Part shown: piece after piece, positions 52,846-62,700 of the stretch
Numbering within the stretch: position 1 is the first letter of the stretch
How the letters are laid out: each line of letters opens with the position of its first letter
IMG/VR virus record: IMGVR_UViG_3300027129_000004
Location: 1 to 64,000 of that record
DNA: 64,000 nucleotides
From: a virus
Direction: 5' to 3' (one strand)
The notes under the pieces: generated by a model
The model's database searches: none
What the model saw: the letters and a program-made list of their open reading frames with translations, nothing else
What the model was told of the DNA's origin: nothing
Program-made: the position numbers and the translations under genes

Positions 52846-52962
52846 AGACGTTATGATAGAATGCTTCTGTGAGGGTTTGACGAGTCTTGTAGGAGCATTT
52901 TTAATGGCCTGAGAGACTTTATAAAAACCCCCTTGTAAAAACCGTTAGATGGAGAATTGAAA

Positions 52963-53100
52963 ATGGCACAAAAGAGTCGGAAAGATATGAAGATTGAGAG
53001 TATTCCTAAGAATACTCGACAAGGTGATGGTAGGAATACTAAATATGCTGCTACGAGTCGCAATGTAGCACGTAAAAAGTATAGAGGGCAAGGACGGTAA
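52963..53100 (+). CDS. Small basic protein
   Basis: 45 residues, over a quarter Lys/Arg (MAQKSRKDMKIESIPKNTR ... SRNVARKKYRGQGR). Likely nucleic-acid binding by charge; I recall near-identical proteins in cyanomyoviruses. Ribosome site GGAGAATTGAA. Confidence 0.8.
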   Translation: MAQKSRKDMKIESIPKNTRQGDGRNTKYAATSRNVARKKYRGQGR

Positions 53101-53103
53101 ATA

Positions 53104-53733
53104 ATGGCTTATCTAAATCACAGTCTTCCAGATTGGTCCTGTTATATTCGTAATGAATTTCTTTTTAATCATAAAAAGGGTCACGGTGAAGTAACTAAAT
53201 GTGATGTACATTGTGTTGCCAGTATTGAAAAAAGAGTTCCTTTATTTGAGGCATTCCTTGAAAATGGCGTGAATTGGACTCGTAGACCTCTTCACGCCTT
53301 TTGTTGGAAATCAGATGCAGAAATAGAACCTCTAGAAGATATTATGTACTGGGACTGCTTTTCTCCGTATGTTGATGTTCAAAAACGTGCTCGTCTCGCT
53401 GGATTACAAGCAGAATTAATTCGTCCTGATGGAAGAAAGGTGATTGGAAGTTATATGTTTACTCTTGATTGGTCATGGGAAAATAAAGGAGTCACTGATC
53501 TTAATTTTTCAGAGACTCCTGAACATAAATGTGCTCATTTATTCAAGGTAGAAACTGGAAATTACTATGCATATCCAAATAATCGTATTATTTGGTATGA
53601 TAATGCCTGGACATTTAATAGAATCGACAAAAATCCAGGGTATGAAATTGACTTAACTGTGTATTCGGTTGAAAATAAAAGAAAAATTGAAACATCCGAT
53701 CATTATATGTACGAAATTAAAAATTTAAATTAA
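53104..53733 (+). CDS. Conserved cyanophage protein
   Basis: 209 residues: beta-rich, with GHGEVTKCDVHCVASIEKRVPLFEAFLENG, LHAFCWKS and LFKVETGNYYAYPNNRI. I recall it as conserved in cyanomyoviruses next to late genes. No function known to me. Confidence 0.75.
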   Translation: MAYLNHSLPDWSCYIRNEFLFNHKKGHGEVTKCDVHCVASIEKRVPLFEAFLENGVNWTRRPLHAFCWKSDAEIEPLEDIMYWDCFSPYVDVQKRARLAGLQAELIRPDGRKVIGSYMFTLDWSWENKGVTDLNFSETPEHKCAHLFKVETGNYYAYPNNRIIWYDNAWTFNRIDKNPGYEIDLTVYSVENKRKIETSDHYMYEIKNLN

Positions 53734-53763
53734 AATAAATAAATTTTTACTAAAGATATTGAA

Positions 53764-54105
53764 TTGAAACAGTTTTCGATGGGCAATCACCTTCTTTTGG
53801 AGGTTTATAACGTAGAACACAACCTTTTAAATGATGGCATTGCTCTTCAGGAGGTAATGGAACGTGGCATTCAACGTGCTGGAATGACGATTTTAAATAT
53901 TTTTCAGCATTGTTTCTATCCTCAAGGAGTTACAATCGTAATTGCACTCTCAGAAAGTCATGTTTCTTGTCATACGTGGCCCGAGAAAGGTTGTATTGCG
54001 ATAGATGTTTACACTTGTGGTGAAGGAAAACCAAAATTAGTAGCATTAGAACTCTTAAAATATTTTAATTCGGAAAATTATAAACTTCGTCAGTTAGATC
54101 GTTAA
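53764..54105 (+). CDS. speD: S-adenosylmethionine decarboxylase
   Basis: 113 residues from TTG 53764 (or 108 from ATG 53779). Bacterial-type AdoMetDC: GNHLLLEVYNV, then ALSESHVSCHTWPEKG. Self-cleavage between Glu64 and Ser65 would create the pyruvoyl cofactor. His66, Cys70 region and HTWPE are all present. The enzyme makes decarboxylated AdoMet for spermidine synthesis. A viral speD is a known auxiliary gene of T4-type cyanophages. AAATAAATAAA upstream may be a weak late promoter. Confidence 0.92.
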   Translation: MKQFSMGNHLLLEVYNVEHNLLNDGIALQEVMERGIQRAGMTILNIFQHCFYPQGVTIVIALSESHVSCHTWPEKGCIAIDVYTCGEGKPKLVALELLKYFNSENYKLRQLDR

Positions 54106-54110
54106 ATAGT

Positions 54111-54134
54111 TTAAGGAGATAGAAACCTCCTTAA
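54111..54134 (+). terminator. Hairpin after speD
   Basis: TTAAGGAG/CTCCTTAA perfect 8-bp stem, no long U-tract; a second hairpin CTGTTTTT/AAAAACAG follows before the next gene. Confidence 0.5.
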
Positions 54135-54171
54135 AAGTTCTGTTTTTAACTTTAAAAACAGAGGATCTAAA

Positions 54172-54411
54172 ATGTCATTTTACCAAGTTGATCGAGACAA
54201 AAATTATATGAGGGAAATGTGGGGGACCACAAAACTCATTACAGATATCGATCCAGAAAAACCAAAAAGAGTTATTCAAGAAATTATGCACGATTATGCA
54301 CCAAAGCACAATCTAAAGAAACAAACTGAATTGCATGAACGAATTAGGAATGATAGTGATTATGATGATTGGGATTATGGGACTGAACCATCCTATGGAA
54401 AAATGATTTAA
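54172..54411 (+). CDS. Conserved cyanophage protein
   Basis: 79 residues: FYQVDRDKNYMREMWGTTKLITDIDPEKPKRVI, acidic end. Conserved, as I recall, between speD and gene 25 in cyanomyoviruses. Confidence 0.75.
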   Translation: MSFYQVDRDKNYMREMWGTTKLITDIDPEKPKRVIQEIMHDYAPKHNLKKQTELHERIRNDSDYDDWDYGTEPSYGKMI

Positions 54412-54449
54412 AAAGTATTATAGATATATTAAATATACTCATTGTTTAA

Positions 54450-54848
54450 ATGCTTAGTATTTCTAGAAGTTTTAGGGACATTAGTTTGTCTTTTTCTAGA
54501 CATCCAGTGACGAATGATGTTCTTGTATTAAAAAATGAGGATGCGATTAAAAAATCTGTTATTAACTTAATCAGAACTCGTATTGGTGAGAGGTTCTTCA
54601 ATAATTTATTGGGAACCTCTGTTGATAATTCTTTATTTGAACTTAATGGACCAGAAGTTTCGACAATACTTGATGAAGAAATTAAAACAGTATTAAGTAA
54701 CTTTGAACCAAGAATTGTAGTTAGAGAAGTAATGGTTGAATCGATTGAAGATTCAAATGAATTGAATGTAAAAATTTCTTACGATATTGTTGGACTTCCA
54801 TTTCCTCTTCAAAATATAGAGTTTCTTTTACAACCAACTAGAATATAA
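54450..54848 (+). CDS. 25: Baseplate wedge subunit gp25
   Basis: 132 residues, the same length as T4 gp25. SRSFRDISLSFSRHPVTNDV, NLIRTRIGERFFNNLLG and ...VSYDIVGLP are characteristic of the gp25/lysozyme-like wedge family that links to gp6 and gp53 and helps nucleate the sheath. TAATG overlap with gene 6. Confidence 0.95.
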   Translation: MLSISRSFRDISLSFSRHPVTNDVLVLKNEDAIKKSVINLIRTRIGERFFNNLLGTSVDNSLFELNGPEVSTILDEEIKTVLSNFEPRIVVREVMVESIEDSNELNVKISYDIVGLPFPLQNIEFLLQPTRI

Positions 54849-56728
54849 TGTCCTTCAATAATTTCACCAATCTAGATTTTAATGATTTACGATCTCAGAT
54901 AAAAGACTATCTGAGATCGAATAGTAATTTCACGGATTTTGATTTTGAAGGATCTAATTTTTCAAGTTTAATTGATGTATTAGCATACAACTCTTATATT
55001 ACTGCCTTCAATACGAATATGGCAGTCAATGAATCCTTTATTGATAGTGCAACTCTTCGAGAAAATGTAGTCTCCCTTGCACGTAATATTGGGTATGTTC
55101 CTAGGTCCAAAAGTGCATCAAAAGCAAAGGTTAGTTTTACAGTCAATACAACAGGTTTAAATTCAAAAACAGTCACTCTAAAGGCAGGAATCGTTGCTTT
55201 AGGTGCTGTTGAGAATGGTAATTATATATTTTCAATTCCAGAAGACATCACAGTAGTTGTTGATAATAATGGATTTGCAAATTTTACAGGCATTGATGTT
55301 TATGAAGGTTCATATTTAACAAAAACATATACAGTAGATAAATCACAATTAAATCAAAGATTTACAATTCCAAATACTGGTGTAGATTCTTCTACGATTC
55401 GAGTAAAAGTTAGTGGTGTTATCACAGAAAAATATGAATCATATTCAAATATCTTTAAAGTAAATAAAAATTCAAAACTTTTTCTAATACAAGAAATAGA
55501 TGATGAGAAATATGAGATTTTATTTGGTGATGATATTATAGGGAAAAAACCAATTAGTGGAAGTACTATTTTCATTAGTTATATTATTACAAATGGAAAG
55601 GAAGCAAATGGTGCAGCAAACTTTACCTTTTCTGGAATTTTAACTGATAACAATAGCACTTCAATTACAAATAATATTTCTTTATTAACTACAATTCAAC
55701 CATCCGAAAATGGAGATGATATTGAATCAATTGATTCGATTAAGTATCTTGGTCCTAGAGTATATGCTTCACAATACCGTGCAGTGACTGCAAATGACTA
55801 TAAAGGATTAATTCCATATCTGTTTCCAAATGTGGATACTGTAACGGCATATGGTGGGGATGAGTTGGATCCACCAGAGTATGGTAAAGTTTATATTTCT
55901 ATCAAACCAAGAAATGGTAAATATCTTTCACAACTTACAAAAGATAGTATCAAAAAAGATTTAAGACAATATTCAATTGCTGGAATTAAACCAGAAATTA
56001 TTGATTTGAAGTATATGTATGTTGAGATAGACACGACAGTTTATTATGATAAAAGTACGACAATAGATCCAAATAATCTACAATTAAGAGTTACAAAATC
56101 TCTAGAGTCTTATAGCAAATCAACTGAGTTGAATAGTTTTGGTGGTAGATTCAAATACAGTAAAGTTTCTTCATTGATTGACAATACAAGTACATCTATT
56201 ACTTCCAATATTACTAAAATCAAAATCAGAAGAGATTTACAACCAGAATATAATAAATTAGCAACGTATGAAATATGTTTTGGAAATCAATTTCATATTA
56301 AAAAATTAAATTCTGATGGTAGGGGATATAATATAAAATCAACTGGATTTACAGTAAAAGATACTAGTGGAACTTTGTATATGAGTGATGTTCCAAAAAC
56401 TGATGAAATTGGGATTATATTTTTCTTCAAAATGGTTGATGGTCTTCCTGTGATTGTAAACAATAATGCTGGAACGGTAAATTATATGAGGGGTGAAATT
56501 AAATTAACTACAATTACATTCACATCATCTACAAGCACTGCTGGTATTGAAATAGAAGCAATACCAGAATCAAATGATGTCCTTGCGTTAAAGGATATAT
56601 ACTTGGAACTAGATACTACTAAACTTAATGTAAGTATGTTGGAGGATGTAATTACATCTGGTGAAAATACTTCAGCAACACAATATGCTGTCACATCAAG
56701 TTACGTAAACGGAAATTATACAAGATAA
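54848..56728 (+). CDS. 6: Baseplate wedge subunit gp6
   Basis: 626 residues (T4 gp6 has 660). FNNFTNLDFNDLRSQIKDYL and VLAYNSYITAFNTNMAVNESFIDSATLREN are signature gp6 segments (baseplate J-like), with GDDIIGKKP and a long C-terminal beta region. gp6 dimers form the inner iris ring of the baseplate. It directly follows gene 25 and is followed after 1 base by the giant structural gene. Confidence 0.95.
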   Translation: MSFNNFTNLDFNDLRSQIKDYLRSNSNFTDFDFEGSNFSSLIDVLAYNSYITAFNTNMAVNESFIDSATLRENVVSLARNIGYVPRSKSASKAKVSFTVNTTGLNSKTVTLKAGIVALGAVENGNYIFSIPEDITVVVDNNGFANFTGIDVYEGSYLTKTYTVDKSQLNQRFTIPNTGVDSSTIRVKVSGVITEKYESYSNIFKVNKNSKLFLIQEIDDEKYEILFGDDIIGKKPISGSTIFISYIITNGKEANGAANFTFSGILTDNNSTSITNNISLLTTIQPSENGDDIESIDSIKYLGPRVYASQYRAVTANDYKGLIPYLFPNVDTVTAYGGDELDPPEYGKVYISIKPRNGKYLSQLTKDSIKKDLRQYSIAGIKPEIIDLKYMYVEIDTTVYYDKSTTIDPNNLQLRVTKSLESYSKSTELNSFGGRFKYSKVSSLIDNTSTSITSNITKIKIRRDLQPEYNKLATYEICFGNQFHIKKLNSDGRGYNIKSTGFTVKDTSGTLYMSDVPKTDEIGIIFFFKMVDGLPVIVNNNAGTVNYMRGEIKLTTITFTSSTSTAGIEIEAIPESNDVLALKDIYLELDTTKLNVSMLEDVITSGENTSATQYAVTSSYVNGNYTR

Positions 56729-56729
56729 G

Positions 56730-59700
56730 ATGTCTGAAATCAAAAGAGTAAAAATTCAATCTATTGTTGAATCACAAATTCCAGAATTTTTAAATGATGA
56801 TTCACCACTTTTCAGGGAATTTTTAGAGCAGTATTATATTTCTCAAGAACATCAAACTGGTGTTGTAGACTTGTCAGTCAATTTACAACAATATAAGAGT
56901 ATTGATAACTTCAATAATGAAACATTTTATACTCAAGCAGTTCCTTGCATCTTAGCAGAAGACGTAACTTCTTTTGATGATATCATTCCTGTCAATCATA
57001 CAATTGGATTTCCCCGAAAATATGGTTTATTGAAAATTGATAATGAAATTATCACATATACTGGTATTACTACAAATAGTTTTACTGGATGTGTTCGTGG
57101 ATTTAGTGGAATAGACCAACATTCAAATAATGAATCTTTTGTATTTTCAACCACTGATTCAGCATCTCACACCAAAGCAGGAACAGTAACGAATTTAAAT
57201 TTATTATTCTTTAATGAAATATTTAAAAAATTTAAAACTCAATTTTTACCTGGATTTGAGGATAGGCAATTTGCAAAAGGATTAAATTTAAAAAATATTT
57301 TATCCAGAGCAAAAGATTTTTACATCTCAAAAGGAACTGATACATCCTATAAAATTTTATTCAGCATTCTTTTTGGTAAAGACATTCAAGTTATTAAACC
57401 ACAAGATTATCTTTTAAGACCATCAGATAATAATTATTTGGTGACTAAAAATATTTTAGTCGAACAGATAGTTAGAGATGAAACATTTAGAGTTAATGAT
57501 TCTGATTTAAGAAAACAATTAAAAGGAAAAACTATATTTGAAACTTTAAGTAATGGCAAAACTGCTAGTGCTGCTGTTTATAATGTAGAGTATAGACCAG
57601 TAGATGATAGAGATTTATATGAAATTTCTTTAGATTCCACTTCTTTTATATTTAATTTTGAACCTACAAAAAAAACAAATATTTCCGAACTTGTCTCTGG
57701 AGGTTCTACTTCTATTATAGTGGATTCCACAGTTGGATTTAAGGAAAGTGGTTCTTTGTTTATAAATCCATCAAATTTGGCAAATCCAATAACTCTAACT
57801 TATACGGATAAGACTTTAAACGAATTTCTTGGAGTTTCTGGTGTTATTACGAATTTAAATTTTGGCGAAGAACTGGTAGAGGAAAACTTTTTATACTCGT
57901 ATCTAGATGATGGAACTAAAGTCGAATTTAGATTAATTAATGTTATTGATACTATTGATTATTCTGAAACATCTAGTTTGAGAATTGGAGACAAGATTCA
58001 ACTTTCTTCATTTGGAAATGATTTGAATGATAGAAAAGAATTTAATTTTTGGAACTATAATATACCAACAACTCATAAAATAAAATCCATTGCTAATAAT
58101 AGAATATATTTTTATGATAAATTAACTTTTATTGTTGGAGATAAATTTAATTTATTGAATCCAAATGATGAAAATGATAATCTTTTATCTGCAACAGTAA
58201 AAGATTATGGGTTTAATGATAATGGATACTATGTTGATATCGATGAAACATTAAATATATCATCAAAAACTGAAATCAAAAAAATAATTAAAAAGGCAAA
58301 TAGTGCTTTAGATTATTTTCCGTCTATTGTTGATTTGCCAACAGGAGTTCAGAATACTTATGTTGATTATGATTTTAGTAATTTTTATGTTACTTCTTCT
58401 GGACTACCAAATGATAAGATTTATGCAACAGATAGAAAAACAAAAGTTACTGCAGGCGTAGGTAATACAAATATTTTAAATTGCCCCAATCATAAATTTT
58501 ATACTGGGGAAAAAATTTATTATAGTCCGTCTTCCAATTCTGGAATTAAAACATCAATTTACTTTTTGACAAGTATTGATGATAATAATATTAAACTTTC
58601 TTATAGTAATACTGATTTATATACCAAAAATTATATTAGATTTTCAAATGTGGGGACTGGAGATTATTTTGTAAAATTAAATTATCAAAATAAAACATTA
58701 GAACATCAAAAATTATTTAAAAAGTTCAATTTAACTAAAAAAGAACAATTTTTTGACAATCCAGAAAAAAGAAAAACAATCAATAAAAAAATAGGTATTT
58801 TGGCGGATGGAGTTGAATTATTTTCAACTACTATTTTCCAAGATAATATTTACTATGGAAAATTAAACTCCGTATCTGTTAATGCAACAGGACAAGGATA
58901 TGATGTAATTAATTTTTCTGGAATAACCGTTGAGGATAATTCTGGATCTGGTGCTATATTAAATGGATGTATAACAGGAAGTCTAAAAGAGGTAAAATTA
59001 TTATCTCCAGGAATTGGTTATCAGTCAAAACCAAAAATTACTCTTACTGGTGGAAATGGTTCTGGTGCTGTATTAGAATCAAATTTAGTAAAAACAAGAA
59101 TTACTTCAAATTTTAAAGCAACTAGTATATACAGCAATAGTATTAATTTTTCACAAAACCATAATTTTGACAATTCAGAAGAAGTTTTTTACAGTAAAAA
59201 TTCAAATACTTCTATATCTCCTCTCATTGATGGTGCTTCATATTTTGTTGGTGTAACTAGCACAACACAAATTAAATTATATAATACAAAAAATGATTCT
59301 ATATCTGGAATTAATACCATTTCAATTAGTGGTATTGGTTATTCTGGAGTTCATAGTTTCAAAACAGTAAATTCAAAAAATACAATAACAAAAATATATG
59401 TAAAAAATGGTGGATTTGGATATTCAAATAGATTTGTGTCAGTTCCATCATTATTATCGGCAGATAATCAATCAAATGGAATTAATACTTTTGATGATTA
59501 TATTTTTGCAAAAAACCATAATTTCAAAAATGAAGATTTGGTTTTATATACAACATCAGATACTGTGGTATCTGGATTGTCAACTCAAATCAATTATCAC
59601 GTAACAGTAGTTGATGAAAATAAATTTAAACTATCAATTGCTGGAGTTTCTACAAATATTTCTAGAGAAAATTATATTAATAAAAAATATGTAAGTTTTG

Positions 59701-62700
59701 CTTCTATTGGTGTTGGAACTCACAAATTTTCATATCCATCAATTGAGATTGGTGTTGAATCAATTAGTGGAATTGCTACCACAATTGTAGAACCATCCTT
59801 AGATCCGATTGTTCTTGGTTCTTTTGATAATATTTTTATAGAAAATACTGGAAGCAATTATGGAACACCAGATATTCTAAACTTCCATAGAAAACCATTT
59901 GTTTCTGTAAGAAAACAAACATCAGAAGCAATATTAAAACCAGTCGTTTCTAATGGTTTGATTGTTGATGTCCAAATATTAAATGCAGGAAATGGATATG
60001 CAAATGACATTGACATTGTTGTTACTAGTGAAAGTGGAAAATATGCTGAATTATATCCAACTGTGGTAAATGGAAAAATAACTCAAGTTTTAGTTATCAA
60101 TTCTGGAATAAACTATGATGAAACAAATACATCAATAACCATAAAGAAAAGAGGTTCTGGTGCTAGATTTGAAGGTAATATTTTCGAATGGCAAATAAAT
60201 CAAATTGAAAAAAATAAGTCAATCATTAACTCTGAAGATGAAGGTGTTATTATACCAAGTGATGTTGACAAATTCGGATTACAATTTATAAATTATTATC
60301 CTTCCAAAAAATTAAGAAAAAATTTAAATAATTTTATCGATATAGAAGGAAATGAAAATCCACCAGCAGCAACAACAAATCCATATCAAATTTTAGGATG
60401 GGCTTACGACGGAAATCCTATTTTTGGTCCTTATGGTAAAGTAAATGGGCAAATCAAAAGATTAAAATCAAGCTATAATAAAATTAGTGAGTCGGAAAAA
60501 AATCAATTAATTGATTTAAATGTAAGACCAAATTTTGATGCTGGATTTTTTATTGATGATTTTTATTTTGATAGATCAGTATCTGAGGGAGATTTGGACG
60601 AGTGTAATGGAATGTTTATAAACACTCTTGATTTTCCAAATATTAATTATGGATATTTCCTCAGTCTTGATGATGATGGAAATCCACAATATCCATATTT
60701 AATTGGTTCAAAGTTTAAAGATTTACCAATAGAAGAAAATTTTGAACCATCTTTCAACCAGGAATTGGATTTTAATAATTTGGATATAGTGAGAAATACT
60801 GGTCCATATTATTTGAATTCTACATATGCATCCTATGGTTTAATTAATAAAATAGAATCAAAATACAAACAAGAATTTGTAGTAAAACAAATACGGTCTT
60901 CTGGTATAAATTCTGTTTCAATTTATGATCCAGGTCAAGATTATAAATCAGGTGATAATATTGTTTTTGATAATTCAACTTCTGGTGGAACTGGATTATC
61001 TGCTGTAATTTCAAGAATTGAAGGAAAAGAAGTTTCGAATATTCAAATTGGAGTATCTACTTTTTCTGGTGTAACTTTTATCACAAAGGGAACAAGAATA
61101 AAAGGAATTACAGAAACACCCCACAATTTGATTACAAATGATGAAATTTTAGTCACTTCCATTTCTTCTAGTCCGTATAATTATATTCAAGGATTTAAAA
61201 AAGTATTAATAAATCAAAAAAGTGTTAGTTTAATAAATGATATTCCAAACCAATCAACTACTGGTGTAACAACTTATATTACTGTAAATGATATTTCTGG
61301 ATTTGAAGTCGATAACTTAATTGGAATTGATACAGAAACTTTAAGAGTTATTGATATTTCATCTTCGGAATCAAAATTATTTGTAAATCGATATGAAAAT
61401 TATACTGGAATTCATACTGCAGGAATTGCATCCGTAGTATTACTTCCAAATACATTTACATTCGATGCTCCCCAATATAATGATACTATCATAGAAAATA
61501 AAACCACTTATTTCAATCCCAGCAATACAATAGGGATAGGAACAATTGGAACAAATTATTATAAATTGGTTGGTGTTAAAACTGATTTTGGAACATTTAA
61601 TGCTGGAATAACCAGTTATATTGGAATTAATACTACTGCATTGGAAATTGGTGATTATGTTTCGGGAACTAATGTTTCTGCTGGGACAACTGTTATAAGT
61701 GTTGGAATTGGAAGTATTCAAATTTCACCAAGTCATACTCTTGGTGGAGGAATTTCCACTTCTTTAATTACCTTTAAAAGATCAGTATATGATAAATTTG
61801 TTCCATCTCGTTCAATTTATATACCAAATCACAAATATTACACAGGCCAATCTTTAACTTATAATGTTGGGTTGGGCGGAAATGGTATTGTAGTATCAAA
61901 TACTGGCACAGGTTCTACATTTAGATTAAATCAAAATCAAACAGTCTATGCAGTCAATTTGGGAAATGACTATGTTGGATTATCTACCTTAGGTTTTACA
62001 ACAACTACAGGAATTGGATCAACATCAAATTCATTGTATTTTAGTTCATCAACAAATATTGGATTAGCACATTCATTAGCAACACAATATTCAAAACTTA
62101 CTGGAACTTTTGAAAATTATTCCGTAACTGTTTCTACAGCACAAACACATGGATTACAAACAGACGATAAAATAAAATTCAATGTATTTCCAAGTTTTTC
62201 AAATACAATAAAATTAAGATACGATACTGCACTCAGAAAAATCACAACAGATAAAATTGATTTTGATGCTTCTTCAGTTGGTGTAAATACACAAACAAAT
62301 GAGATTACTATAACTGGCAATAAATTAAAAACTGGTGATAAAGTTGTTTATTATACTAATGGAAATACCTCCATTGGTGGATTGACTAATAATAATACTT
62401 ATTACATCTTAAAAGAAAACCCAGACAAAATAAAATTATCAAATTATCTTTACGACACAGCAGTCGGAACTTGTATTAGTTTCACAAGTGTTGGTGTTTC
62501 CAATCATAGCATTGCTCTTATTAATCCACCAATCAGTCTCACTAAAGGTGATATATTGACTTTTGACTTAAGTGATGCTTCTGATATGGATTTGAGGTTA
62601 TACAAAGATCCAAATTTTGCTAAAGAAATTGAAAACTTTAAATATATCAGCAATAACACAAGAGTATTAAATACTCAAACGACTGATGTTCCAAATGAAC

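Noticed and set aside
59407-59604. Small plus-strand frame inside the giant structural ORF
   Set aside because: Out of frame with a continuous, protein-like reading frame.
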